Assembly (NCBI GenBank): GCA_903813345.2
Contig: CAIIXF020000007.1
Coordinates: forward strand, 27,688,698 to 27,748,697
Direction: 5' to 3'
DNA length: 60,000 nt
DNA from: Owenia fusiformis
Taxonomy: Eukaryota; Annelida; Polychaeta; Sabellida; Oweniidae
A model generated the notes under the pieces. The model had not been told where the DNA came from, did no database searches, and saw nothing but the letters and a program-made list of their open reading frames with translations. Made by a program: the position numbers and the translations under genes. Positions 22,663-34,664 of the stretch are shown here, piece by piece. Every line of letters starts with the position of its first letter. Position 1 is the stretch's first letter.

Positions 22663-22784
22663 CACTTGAAAGAAAACATATTGTTTTAAAAAACCACTGT
22701 ATTTGTACCCAGAAAGTACTCATGTTGAAAGATATGGCCGTCTAAAATCACTTGCCATACTGCACGGACTTTCCCAAAAAATAT

Positions 22785-23597
22785 ATGTTAGTCTTGATGG
22801 AATATCCAAACTTCAATATATTTTGACACTGGTCCATGATCGTTGAATGGCCCATCTGCACAAATTGTGCATGTACTGTAGCTCTAAGTAAAAAATGCAA
22901 TATTTTAGAGTACGCCCTTGCTTTTGCTACAAGAATCTGTCACCTTCACACCGAAACACTATGACAACGCCACAAAAGGCGGACGTAACCTTCAACTCTT
23001 TAATCACTTAATTGGTTCTCATTTCACAGGACCTTATCGTCGCTAATTCTGTGCATTAAGCTCTTGTGATGGTGTTTTAATTGGAATCCCAATTTCGATT
23101 AAATGTGGTCGTGAATTGCCACTATCATCGTCTTCCATATCGTCAATGACAACGAAATCTGAATTTGAAATAATCAACAAAGACAACAACGGCACATGGT
23201 AAGATGACGGGAGCAACCATACCGCACCGTGGATCGGCCCCGGTGCGTTGTCCCTTGTCCCCCGGAGCGTTAGATTTCAAAAGTACATGTCAGTAGCGCC
23301 ACACCGTCCTTTTTAAAATGGCGGACAGAGACAGTTTCCTCCTTAGGGAGAAAATGATATTGTAAACAAGAGCGAGGTGTGTGAATCTCTGTGACATATC
23401 GGTAGAAATGGATAAAATGTAAATGTACAGTACCTTGAAAAATTCGAAAGAAAATTGAAGATCGCTGAAAATGTTATATTTCTTGTCAATCGAAGCATTG
23501 TATAACACAAGTTATTTTTCTGAAATTGTTCCAAAATTGCTGGGGTAACGCACCGACCCAACGACGATAAGGTACTGAGGGTTCAATACCTGGAGCT
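22785..23597. other. No gene seen
   Basis: Mixed sequence with small ORFs on the minus strand (23290-23561) that overlap each other in two frames and have no recognisable motif. Includes short GC-richer segments at 23220-23270. I see no feature to annotate. Confidence 0.3.
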
Positions 23598-23599
23598 GG

Positions 23600-23720
23600 G
23601 TGCGTGGACTAAGCATGCCCGTAGCCAGGGGGGTTCGCAGGGTTCGGGCGAATCCCCCCCCCCCTGGCCAAAAATTCTTTCAAAATCATGCAGTTTTTGA
23701 CCATTTTGAGCACTTCTCAA
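23600..23720. repeat. Element terminus of the GCCCGTAGCCAGG family
   Basis: TGCCCGTAGCCAGGGGGG followed by a GGGTTCG...CGAATCCCCC hairpin and AAAATTCTTTCAAAATCATGC. The same block appears reversed at about 37660-37715 (CATGGTTTTGAAAGAATTTTT, then CCTGGCTACGGGCCTG). Just downstream, ACGTGCTAAGATGTGTAGC is tandemly repeated (about 23778-23822). Confidence 0.6.
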
Positions 23721-24284
23721 GTGATTTTAGCCTAATTTGCAGAAGCACTCCATGCCGAATACACATTGCACCCGTGCCATACGTGCTAAGATGTGTAGCA
23801 CGTGCTAAGATGTGTAGCACGTGTTTGAATTTCTATTGAACCCGGGTTTGAGGTTCGAAATCCAAACAATAGACGCTCCTAACCCGTGCTGTAAATCCAA
23901 CCAATCAGAGCGCTCCTAGCCCGTGCTATTTTTGGGAGCAATCATTATGGCATACTGACTGGCCGTACCCTCACGTGGTAAACTCAGTGGAGGTTTTGTA
24001 CTCAGTTTGTAGTCAAGATAGCAGATTTGAAGGTAAGAAGTTGCTCAAAGTAAACTAGACTAAACGAGGATCAAACATGATAATGTTTTTGACAGATAAA
24101 TTCCACATAAACTCGTGAATTTCCCGTAATAGTGAGCAGATCTCTCTATTATCGCCCATTTCAGTGTTTTATTGCGTAAAATCAAAAGATCATTTTGCAA
24201 TAATAATTGAAAAATATATTCCTATTGTACATAAATGACATTTGTTTAACCTGCAAAACGATAACATCGCTTAGCAATTCTTAA

Positions 24285-25275
24285 GTTAAAAGAGGACACA
24301 GGCTTACTGCACAAAAAACTAAGAAGACTAGAGTCCATTTCACTGCTTCATTTCGTCAGTAGAACGGCAAAAATAAGAAATTGAGAGACCATTGTGCAAT
24401 AATATATGGAAAAGTATATTCATAATGTACATGAATGACATTTGTATATCTTGGATTGCTTCTAGTTTGGCTTATAAAGTGTGTGGCCTCTTATATTGGG
24501 ATGCTTCTCTGCCATGTTATTTTCAATAAGATTAACATGGCTGAAATTCTTCATATTACAAGACGGCACAGGCTTATTGCACATAAAACTAAAAAATCTG
24601 AAATATACAAATGTCATTCATGTACATTATGAATATACTTTTCCATATATTATTGCACAATGGTCTCCCAATTTCTTATTTTTGCCATTCTACTGACGCA
24701 ATGAAACAGTGAAATGGACTCTAAATGAATCTAAAAGTTCACGTTTCAATGTACGTGAGTACCATGTTCATGTATAGAAGTCTAGATTCACATATTTAAG
24801 GTAGTTAATCATTCTATGAAATTTACAATGCTTCTAAATGCTATTTAATATAACCATTGTCACAGTCATATCGTGCTTTAACATTACCACGGTCGTGACA
24901 AGCCTTGCAATATAGTATAGCATTGTCACGATTATACCAGGCTTTCGCGATAACACTACCACGGCCATGGCAAGATCCTTGCGAAACTTAAAAACACTTA
25001 ATAACCTGGTGACGGTTGTTCCAGGCATAAGTCTTGCAATAGATAGCATGTATGCTTCTCTGCCATAGTATTTTCAAAAAGATACTTTGTAACATGGCTG
25101 AAATTCATTATAAGAGGGCACAGGCTTATTGCACAAAACAGAACTAAATAATCTGAAATATACAAATGTCATTCATGTACAATATGAATATACTTTTCCA
25201 AATATTATTGCACAATGGTCTCCTGATTTCATATTTTTGGGGTTCTACTGACGAAATAAAACTGAAATGGGCTGT
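24285..25275. repeat. Inverted and direct copies of a 120-230 bp repeat
   Basis: 24600-24722 (AAATATACAAATGTCATTCA...TTGCACAATGGTCTC) is inverted at 24330-24440 and directly repeated at 25145-25275. A second block (GCTTCTCTGCCAT...AACATGGCTGAAATTC) is directly repeated at 24500-24550 and 25055-25105. The 24720-25040 interval between copies has diverged repeats around CATTGTCAC and CCACGG. No credible gene. Confidence 0.6.
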
Positions 25276-25314
25276 AGTTAACTTACATCTTAACTTATGT
25301 TTAAGCTTATCTCC

Positions 25315-25500
25315 AAAATGTGGAGTTGATCAGCCAGCCACTCAGCAAGCCCGCCACCCAGCAAGCCAGCCAGCAAGCCCGCCATCCAGCCACCCAGCAA
25401 GCCACTTACTCAGTCACTTAGTAAGTCACTCACTTCCTTAAAGTCATTCTCTCACTCTCATTCAGAAGTTCACTTACTCATTCACTCTCTCAATCAGTCT
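25315..25500. repeat. Low-complexity CAGCAAGCCAGCCACC and CACTCA tract
   Basis: Degenerate 4-8 bp repeats (CAGCC, AGCAAGCC, then TCACTCA/TTCACTCTC). The plus-strand ORF here is a consequence of low complexity. Confidence 0.75.
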
Positions 25501-26354
25501 CTCTATGTGAGGGTTCATATGTTTGAATATTGACTAAAATAATCTTATTTCATTTGGAATTATTCACAATTGCTGTTTTCTACTTTTTGAGTTTAAAAAG
25601 GGAATGTAGTATATATCATTTAGTGTTTTAGAGATCTCTTAATTTCAACAAATGAATTTATTAATAGAGAAACATGTGAATCCATTGAGGATTGCATCAA
25701 AATACCAAACATACATACTCAAAAATAGCAAGAGCTGCTCAAATGTTTTAGATCTAAATCATGAACCCCATTTTGTACTTTCAGAAGATGAATTTATGTC
25801 TGAGATAAGAAGTTAAAGAAGAGGAAATGTACTATTATGTGAGTATTAAAAATATATCCATTCTGAATTTTCCTACATTTCCAAGAGTTTTCATAAGCAA
25901 TGATTCTTATTAATCACAACCTTAATTCTATTGATTTAATGTACTCTTTGGGTGTGCCTTAGTCCTTAATGCGTCTCCCTATCTTTTGAATGTATTGTTA
26001 GAAAGATATTCTGTGTGCAATGATGATGTGGAAATGATGACTGCATAAGGTTGCATAGATTCTTGGGAAGATGTTTTCAGCCTGGCAACCTAACACTATT
26101 CAGTACATCTTTTGAAACTAAAAAAATTGAGGAAGCTGTAAATGTGATGTTGATTTTTTTTTATTAATCAGATGGTTTCCATAAAGTCATGTTTTTTTAA
26201 GTCATGTTTTTAATTGATCTGCATTTGTAACCATTAATTAAAGACCAACAGTTTCTTCTTTTTAATGGCATATTTGAATTCTATATGTTGTTTTCTATCA
26301 ATAGAGCTAGCTTCATTTACTTTTACTCAAATTCTAAAGATTTTTAAGTCTTCT

Positions 26355-26790
26355 GAAAAAGCTCAAGCTAAATCCCCATTTACACAATGTTGAAAAACCT
26401 TTAAAGATTAAAAATTCATTTACTCTTATAAGTGTCACAATTTTAATAATAAATTACAATCCATATGTCAATAGGTTCATATGATTAGATTCAACTGGCA
26501 GTGATCTCCCCAGCATAAAGCAAGATGGGCGCAGCAACCACCTGAGATTTTGAAAATATGCTTGCACCCACCTGAAAAAGCTCAAGCTAAATCCCCATTA
26601 CACAATGTTGAAAAACCTTTAAAGATTAAAAATTCATTTACTCTTATAAGTGTCACAATTTTAATAATAAATTACAATCCTTATGTCAATAGGTTCATAT
26701 GATTAGATTCAACTGGCAGTGATCTCCCCAGCATAAAGCAAGATGGGCGCAGCAACCACCTCAGAATTTGAAAATATGCTTGCACCCACC
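26355..26790. repeat. 219-bp tandem duplication
   Basis: The block starting GCTCAAGCTAAATCCCC at 26361 is repeated with very few changes at 26580, up to the GGGCGCAGCAACCACCT segment. Both copies end inside the GATCTCCCCAG repeat. The few differences suggest a recent duplication. Confidence 0.85.
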
Positions 26791-26919
26791 TGAAAATCAG
26801 TCTGCACCCACCTAAAAATGAAAAAAATCATTGGCATATTTCCACAAATTTTTGTCTAATTTGTAAAAATGAGAGTTTTTGCACCCACCTGAGAAAAAAT
26901 GCTGAGGAGATCACTTAAT

Positions 26920-28047
26920 GGTGTTTTAAGTTGATCCAAATGGAAATCAAGAAATTAAGTGACTCTTGTAATACATTTACATGTATTCTGGACCTACCAA
27001 CACCCATGCTGCCATCTATATTTCAATTTATATTGAAAACACAGCTACAAGCCCTTATGAGCCCCTCCCCCTACTCCACATACATACCTCCCCACAATGT
27101 TTTGTTAAAGCACAGGGTACTTTTTACTGAGATTAATTATTATTCATTGGAGATGCAAATATACTCTAAGGCATTCAGTGATCTCCCCAGCATTATTTTT
27201 CAAGCGGGGGGGGGGGAGGGTTATCAAGTGTTACTGAGTTTATTTATCAACTCACAAATTTGTGTAAAGGATGAGTCTAGATATATGCCCTTTTGGTCCC
27301 TCAGTTAAATGTATGTGATAAGTATATTTACTATTTCATGAGTTTTAATGCAAAATAAACCCCCTGCTGAGAGTCAAAATGAGTAACAGAAAACAATCAA
27401 TAATTATCATAGAAAAAACACCAATGGCAACCTGTATGGCATATAAAATAGAAATAACTTAAAGACCATGAAGAATTAAAAAGAAAATCTTTTTTTTAAA
27501 TATATGTAAGGATTTAATTCTTTTTCAAATTTTTTGAATTTTCCGCCATTTTAATTTGAAGGGGGAAAAACAAGATAGCTGCCATTTGATGTAAGAAATA
27601 TCAGAACAAAAGCAGCTTCACTTTCACAATGAGCAATGGCATTTTCACAATGAGCACAGTTTTCTGGTTTAGGTTTATGTTTAGACATATAACTCCCCTA
27701 TCCATTCAATCCTCCTCTGTTCAATTTTGATTGTATTTTATATGAGTTTTACTTTAATAAACCAGCAATGACATTATTTTTGTGAGAATATAAGTTTTGT
27801 CAAAATAATCCCAAAATTGAGCTTTGTACAATTTAGAAGCATCAATAATGCCAACAAGTAATTTGAACATTCATGTCATTAAATTCTGTTCAATTTCCCT
27901 CTGATTTGTTGCCATGATGACATGTTATGACATCATCCTGAAACACTTAACCAGTCTTTACCAAAGCTTTTAAACACTTGGTGTTCAATCAGGATCAATT
28001 ATTTTTCATTAGAGGTCCAAACAAGATGTATAATGTTTTATTTCCAG
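26920..28047. other. No gene seen
   Basis: AT-rich sequence with one GATCTCCCCAG repeat fragment (27177). A plus-strand ORF at 26931-27308 has no motif, signal peptide or splice context that I can support. Confidence 0.35.
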
Positions 28048-28315
28048 ACTGCATCAAGAGAGATGATAGTGTATGGATCAGAGCTTGACTCTATAAGTGA
28101 GAATGGGTAGAGCTACTATCAGCAAGCACATCTAACACCAGAGGAGCCAACCTTGCCTCAAAGATAATTGCCAGGTATTTTACAAAGATCTGTTATCACT
28201 GGTGATCCACTCAGAACGTCAAAGGTACAATTTTTCTTTTTTCCTTATTTCTATATTGTAGGCAGAATTCCCACAACATTTTATCACAATGTATATCACA
28301 ATCATATGTTTAAGA

Positions 28316-28458
28316 AAGAAGACAACAGAATCGGCGATTTAATTCCTCACTTAAATTACAGAAACAATATTTCAAAAAACAGTTAAGATCTGCACTTTTA
28401 ACCCATATCGTTCCTGTAACTTAAGTGAGGAATTAAATCGACGATTCTATTGTCTTCT
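28316..28458. repeat. Hairpin with 38-bp stem
   Basis: GACAACAGAATCGGCGATTT followed by AATTCCTCACTTAA (28321-28354) is reverse-complemented at 28421-28455 (TTAAGTGAGGAATTAAATCG, then ATTCTATTGTC). The loop is about 65 bp. Confidence 0.8.
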
Positions 28459-28639
28459 GATCTATTTTTTCGCAAACATGTACCTTTTATAAAACATATG
28501 ATACCAGGCCCATAAGACACTTTTCTCCAAGGGGGGTGCGGTTTTTAGCTTACTAAAGAGAATGTAAAATTGTCATTTTTTTGCCGCGTAAATCAAATCG
28601 CGTGAGACAGAGGGGGGGCAGTTACTCCCTATATTGGTT

Positions 28640-30130
28640 TGGAATTAACAAATGCATGCAACTTCCAAACGTTCCAATTGTTTTGTGGGGGTGTGAGGAG
28701 TGGTCCACTCCCCCTAGAAAATTTTACAGTTTTGAGATGCTATTTGGTGCTTTCTGGGCACTTTCAAAGTGTACGGTTTCTAAGTAGTACGCCACCACCA
28801 CAGGAATAAGAGTTGAGTGAATAAAAAACCCACTATTCAGGGGGGTCTGGGGGTTCTCCCCCAGGAAAATTTTGAAATTTGGTTGTATTTGGAGCGAATT
28901 TGCAACCATCTGGTATGCCTGTGCGTTATGAGTCAATAAGAAAAATGTGAATTTTTTTCAAATTCTTTTGGGGGTGTCAAAGAGGATGAGAGGGTGAAGT
29001 GGGGTAAGGTGCCAGTAGGGGAGCAAGGGGTTGTCCCCCAGAAACATTGACCATATCAAGGTGCTATTTGATGATGTCTGGGCATTTAAAAAATGTGAGG
29101 GGTGGCTAACTCTCCTAGAAAATTTTACAATTTAAAGATGATATTTGGTGCTTCTGGGCACTTTTAAAGTGTATTAGTCAATAAAAACATTGAAAAAACA
29201 TTGAAAAACCAATCACAATTTTTTTCAAATTTTGGGGGTGTCAAAGTGGGGGAGGGGTGCCAGAGGGGGAGGTGGGGCTGGGGTGCCAGAGGGGGAGCAA
29301 GTGTTTGTCCCCCATAAAAAAATTTACAATATCAAGGTGCTATTCGATGAAGTTTGGGCACTTTAAAAGTGTCTGTGCCTATTTCCCAAGAAAATTTTAC
29401 AATTTTAAGATGCTATTTGGTGCTTTCTGGGCAGTTTCAAAGGGTATGAGTCAATAAAAAAATTTGAAAAATCTCAATTTGTTTGGGGGGGGGGTGTTAA
29501 GGGAGGGGGGCTGCCAGAGGGGGAGGTGGAGTGGGGATGCCAGAGGGCGAGTAAGTGTTAGTCTTCCAGAATCATTAACTTTATCAAGGAGCTATTTGAT
29601 GAAGTCTGGGCAATTTAAAAGTGTCTGAGACAAATTCAGAACTTTTCCATTGTTTTGTTTGGGGTGTGAGGGGTGGCCCACTCCCCCTAGAAAAAAAATT
29701 TACAATTTTACGACGCTATTTGGTGCTTTCTGGGCACTTTCAAAGTGTATGAGCCAATTAAAGAATTGGAGAAAATCACTTTTCTTTTTTTTTTGGAGGG
29801 GGGTCAAGGGGGGGGGTCAAGGGGGGCGCCAGAGGGGGGGGGGGTTATGCAAGTGCAAGATGCAAGAGAGGGAGTAATTCCCCAAGAAACACTAACTATA
29901 TCAAGGAGCTATTTGATGATATCTGGGCACTTTAAAAGTGTCTGAGACAAAACTCTAAAATAAATTTAGAACTTTTCCATTGTTTTGTGGGGGGTGTGAG
30001 GGGTGGCCAATACCCCTAGAAAATTTTACAATTTTAAGATGCTATTTGGTGCTTTCTGGGTACTTTCAAAGTGTATGAGTCAATGAAAAAAAATTTTTCA
30101 ATTTTTTTTTTCAAATTTATTTTGGGGGGT
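28640..30130. repeat. G-rich tandem array, about five units of 270-410 bp
   Basis: The core AAATTTTACAATTTTAAGATG followed by CTATTTGGTGCTTTCTGGGCA recurs at about 28711, 29121, 29393, 29692 and 30020, separated by G-rich tracts (GGGGGTG, AGAGGGGGAGG). A run near 29797-29850 consists of repeated G6-G11 blocks and could form G-quadruplexes. Multiple small ORFs here are repeat products. Confidence 0.75.
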
Positions 30131-33100
30131 GACAAAGGGGGGGTGCGGTCGCACCCATCGCACCCCCCCCATCTGACGGCCCTGGATACTGATACACGTT
30201 TGTGTGAAAAAATGTCGTGGTGATTCTGCCTACAAGGTGTGAAATAAGGAAAAAAGAAAAATCATACCTTCGACGTTCCAACATTTTGTTACCCAAATGA
30301 ACTGTTTCTGTAACCAGCGTAATCGAGCGGATCACCCGTGTGTTATGCATATGACAAAAAAAGTGAATTAGTAATATTTTGGATATAAAGAGTGTAAAAT
30401 TGCAATAGTGTACAGGTGGGCAGGCCCAACATTATTCTTGTTTTATTTTCTCACTTTTTTGATGAATATGGAGTGCATTTAAAGACAACTAGCATCAAAC
30501 CTTCACAAAACTACATGCAACTGGGTCTTAGTCATCATAAAAACATGTCATTCCTCAAACACAATGAGTAACACTTAATTGTTCCATCTGTAGGTACCAT
30601 TCACTACCAGTTAGTAGCTGTAAGAAACAGTGTAGGAAACAGGAAAAGGCTGTGAGTGAACATGAGGGCTATGGAAGACTAAACAAGGCTTTGCAACAGA
30701 GCCTAGATGACATAGAGGCCAAACTTAATAGCAATACATTCACACAGGGGGACTGATCAGCTGTGCATGCTAAATTACAGAATGTCCAGGTATGTCCAAT
30801 GAAAGTCTGAATCTTTATCTCAATGAATGATTTTAATATTTAATTTCCAAACATTTTGTTATGTATTCATTTCAGAACTTACTGTCCTACAACGAAGAAG
30901 AAAATCATAAGCTTAGAGCTAAATCACCCAAAGTGACATTAAATCACAAAGTCTTGGGTATTTTCAATTAAATTTTTATTTTATACACATCTCACTGACA
31001 TTATCCACAAATTTGTTCAAGTCACTGCCATATGCAATGCATACAGTTATCTGCTCAGCATTAAAGCAAGAAGGCACAGCACCCACCTGAGAATTGTAAA
31101 ACCGGCTTAATTTCATCTTCCTAAAAATTCATTTGCATCCACTTAAAAATGAGAAAAATAATGAAAAATGGGCATAGTTTTACCAGTTTTGGTCTGAATT
31201 GTGAAAATGAGAATTTTGCACCAACTTGATAAAAAAATGCCTTATCTGGTGCCTGATAATTGAAATCCTGAAAATACGGCAAATTGCCATGTTTCTAGTT
31301 TTATAGTCACTACAATTGATTCAATGTAGCAATTTGTGACATTGATTTATAGGAATCAGATATATGATAATTATGTAAGTTTGGTCGATCTTTCCATTGA
31401 TATATCAAACTTGATACCATCTATTTTGATTTTGGCTGTAGAGGGGGGGGGGCAGGGCTTATTTGATAGTTAAGAATAGCATTTTAGAGTCATATTACCA
31501 TTTGAATTATGGAAGCTACTTTAGCTTTATCAATATGCAAATCTAAAATTTTATGAATCATGTTTTCACAGAACACAAGTAATTTTTTGAATGGAACCCC
31601 TGAAGGACTTACAATTTCGCATATATCTTTAGACTTTGAAGCTGACACTAATGAGTGAGAAAAGTTTGGTAGACAGAAGGAGGGAGACATTCTCAGAGTT
31701 GCAGACACAGAGTGGTGACCCTCATTTTACCTTAGAGAAGAATCTTGTTGTTGAGAGATACCACATGCTTCTCGACAAAGTGGAGGTATGATCTAGAGAT
31801 ACTTTATATGATGCACTGTTACATTGGGTAATTTTAATACTACTGGTACAAAAATAAACTTCCAACATTGAGGATGAGTTGGCTATAGGATCAATTACTC
31901 AGATGTGAGTAGGTAGTTACCAGTTTCGCCACCAGGCGGCTGAGTCGGGGGGAAATAACATGGCAGGGTATTACAAATTTCCCTTAAACTTGAATATTCA
32001 TCAGTTTTAGTGGTTCACTTTTCATATTACCCTTATGTATCTGATAGTTATTCAAATTAAAATATGTCCAGTAAAGGAAAATGTTATCTGCCCAACACAA
32101 GAAAAGATATTTCACTTTTTGTGATTTTACAACATGGGGTCTATGGGGAATCTCCCCGACCTAGAAGTCACATTTTCAAAGAAAATTAAATTTTCAAAGT
32201 TGATAAACTCTTATCAAAGCCACATTTCTAGATGTAATTTTACATGTAGATTCGAAATATGACATCAGTTTGACTGAAGTTTGAATTTCGAATGACGTAA
32301 ATCAAGATTATTTCTACTCGCACCTAGTCTATTGTCTAATGGATGAGTTGTCTTGGGGATCAATTGACTTTGGGATGAGTTGGTTCTTAGCAACCAGTTG
32401 TCTTGGAAATCAGTTGTCATGGGGACTAATTGACCCTGCAATCTACATGTATCGTGTACAAAAGTATATGTAAATCAGGGTGTTTGTTCTTGCAAATGGA
32501 TATCCATTTGATCTCATTTCTTTGATCTGATCTCTCTTTTAGGATTTATTAAGGGAATGTGACAATGTATTGTCAAACCACATATACCAGGAGGCACTGG
32601 AAAAATGCAACAGGATGAATAGATGGAGAAACCATTGAATAACCTGGAGGGGGATAGGCACACCACACAAGCTCAATAACTCAAGGTAAATTTTGGGATA
32701 TTTTACAGAATGAAGCCGAAATTATACACAGGGTGTTCCATCAAAATTGTATTCCCACATACTTGAACCCTCAACCCTTATAAACAGATGTCTCAAAAGA
32801 AATAGTAGAGATTATCCAAAGTTACATTTCTCTCTCATTTGTATGGATACTTCAAGAGATGAAAGCACAATGCAAACTCAACTAGCACGAGTGAAGGTCT
32901 TCTTATTTACTATTAAAAACCCTCTCGTAGTAATACAGTGCAAATGTATTTCTCTAACATATTTTACATTCAAAATATTACAAGTTACGGAGAATGAAAA
33001 ATGCAACTCATCTAAAATTATCAGGCGTAATTGCTCAGATTATTAAAGCTAAAAGCATTACTTCAAGCAAACAAAGTGACTGTATGTAAATGAAAGTATA

Positions 33101-33339
33101 ATTTCTCCAAAAAGGATATTCCTGTACAAATAGAGGATGGCCAGAGCCTGCTTCATCCCATGCAGACACGGGAGAGAAAACTCTGACAAATTTCTTGGTA
33201 TTGGGTCCAGACACCATCCGGCAAAACCTTCACTACGATTATGAAACTTTGACAAAACGACTCGCAGATACCAAGGGCACATTAGAGAGCTGTCTCCTGG
33301 AGTTGTCACAGTATGGTAACCGCACAGATCAGGTGAGAA

Positions 33340-33824
33340 TGAGTATCTTTATTCCAAAAAGTTGGGAAATGATGCTTATTAAGTGAGCATTTGAACACTG
33401 ATTTTGAGGAAAAACAATTAAACACTGAAGATATGTCTCAGAGTCCAACAATTTATGCAATTTTTAAACTAACTCTTTATATGACTTGAAATAAGAAACA
33501 ATTGAGGCACAGGGTGAGCCAAAAATGTTAATCGAAACAAATGTTAAAAACTAAGTCATTCAGCATTGTTTAAGATCATATTTATCACCATTAAACCTTT
33601 TCAATTTTCTTCATCTTAGAAGTATGGCTATATTATACTAAGAGTATATTTAGAGTGGATCACAATAATGGTATTGTTTTTCTGAGAAAATTCAAAATGG
33701 CTGAATTAGGCCATAACTGAGACATATCTTTCAAGTATGGTTACGTGATACTACAATGGTCTATTTATTGAAGGGAAGAGTATGATGGTAAATATTACAT
33801 TGTGACTGTACAGTTCATGATTTA
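33340..33824. other. No gene seen
   Basis: AT-rich sequence after the last spectrin-like exon. CACAGGGTGAGCC at 33509 resembles a mariner end but has no partner. Confidence 0.3.
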
Positions 33825-34604
33825 CAGGGTGTCCAAAAAACAGGACCGTAAGAAAGTTGAATTACTCGGTCAATTTTGCATATTTCAATGTGAATTTAGT
33901 TGTGAAAGTTTGATAATAATCTACGAATTGAGTCAAAAACTACAGCTCCTTACAAAACATGCCCCAAATGGGCACTTCTCTCTTGATGCACAATTCAATC
34001 CGGCGAACAAAGTTCATCAGTCCTTTTTGGTTCGAATGTGACTGGGGACGTGCTATCACCATGAGCAAGGACCAGTAAGTTGTTAAATAAGATTCGGAAG
34101 TCACTTAAGCACCAGAAGGGACATCTAAGGAAAAAGCAGTGGTTTCAACAAGCCAATACCACCCCAACACTGCAAATGATATGCTGAAATGGTTTAGGCA
34201 ATGCTTTGGTGGTCAGCTCATCAGTTGCAGAAAGCAAACCATATTGGCAGCTCATTCGCCAGATCTAAATCCCCAAATTTTTATCTTTGAGGATTTCTCA
34301 ATGCCAATGTGTATACTGACAGGCAATAACTACCCCAATATTTACCATCCACATTAATGTGTATAGGTCAGGGTCATTAATAACTTTGTTCGCAAGATTC
34401 ATTTGTGCATAGAGAGGAGAAGTGCCCATTTTGAGCATTTTTTGTAAAGTAATGTAGTTTTTGGCACAATAAACATATTATCATCAAACTTTCGAAGCAA
34501 AATTCACATTGAATGAACTAAATAATTCTAAAATTTCAAGGCAAAATATGCAAAATTGACAGAGTTATTCAACTTTCTTATGGTCCTGCTTTTTTGGACA
34601 TCCT
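33825..34604 (+). mobile_element. Deleted mariner/Tc1-like transposon
   Basis: The left end CAGGGTGTCCAAAAAACAGG after TA and right end TCCTGCTTTTTTGGACATCC form terminal inverted repeats. Subterminal blocks (GTGAAAGTTTGATAAT...AAAACTACA and the reverse) extend the complementarity to about 200 bp per side. The centre carries a transposase fragment. The element at 11290 belongs to the same family. Confidence 0.8.
34139..34357 (+). pseudogene. Mariner/Tc1-like transposase fragment
   Basis: The frame reads HPNTANDMLKWFRQCFGG, then ISCRKQTI, then AAHSPDLNPQIFIFED. The H-T-A-N block and the SPDLNP motif are hallmarks of the catalytic core of Tc1/mariner-type DDE/D transposases. The N-terminal DNA-binding part is missing and the fragment ends early, so it cannot be functional. 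Confidence 0.7.
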
Positions 34605-34664
34605 AGTGTTCGTTGGGATTTCCTACCCTGTGGAGTTGCCAATTTCTAGTTGTAAATTGTGAAT

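Larger units (their letters stand above)
15662..22784. mobile_element. Foldback element with CAGGCCCGTAGCCAGG terminus, split by a LINE
   Basis: The left arm is 15662 to about 15785 (TGCAGTATGGCAAGTGATTTT, then CATATCTTTCA, then GGGTATAAATAC) and resumes at 22178-22340 (AAAATATCAATC, then AAAGAGGATCTTG). The reverse complement of both parts forms a single continuous right arm at about 22540-22784. The LINE between them therefore interrupts the left arm. About 60 bp of arm sequence present on the right is missing or replaced at the junction. The left terminus resembles the CAGG-starting ends of hAT elements; the right terminus seems truncated. Related termini occur at 23608, 37696 and 37991. 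Confidence 0.6.
28200..30350. repeat. Inverted exon-intron duplication flanking a G-rich array
   Basis: 28205-28300 (GTGATCC...GAACGTC-AAAG|GT, then TTTTTCTTTTTTCCTTATTT, then TGTAGGCAGAATT) is mirrored on the minus strand by 30190-30345 (GGTGATCCGC...GGAACGTCGAAG|GT, then the same pyrimidine tract and TGTAGGCAGAATC). The minus-strand copy has an open exon-like segment (VIRSITLVTETVHLGNKMLE) before the GT, while the plus-strand copy carries a deletion. The two therefore look like inverted copies of one spectrin-repeat exon end and its intron. Confidence 0.6.
28048..33332 (+). pseudogene. Decayed spectrin-repeat exons, nesprin (SYNE)-like
   Basis: Exon-like blocks with splice consensus: 28048-28174 (in-frame TAG at 28109), 30594-30789 (in-frame TGA at 30754), 30876-30957, 31633-31785, 32543-32685 (TGA at 32636) and 33134-33332 (frameshift near 33187). 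Conceptual reading gives helical, charged spectrin-repeat sequence: LNKALQQSLDDIEAKLNS, then AVHAKLQNVQ running across an intron into NLLSYNEEENHKL, then RRRETFSELQTQSGDPHFTL and IRQNLHYDYETLTKRLADTK. The order, exon size and heptad pattern fit giant nuclear-envelope spectrin-repeat proteins such as nesprin-1, but other spectrin-repeat proteins cannot be excluded. Three stops and a frameshift in otherwise well-kept exons indicate a pseudogene fragment. Neither the actin-binding end nor a KASH end is seen. Confidence 0.55.

Noticed and set aside
25315-25441. Pro/Ser/His-rich ORF in the CAGCAAGCC tract
   Set aside because: Low-complexity sequence with decaying repeats, no start context.
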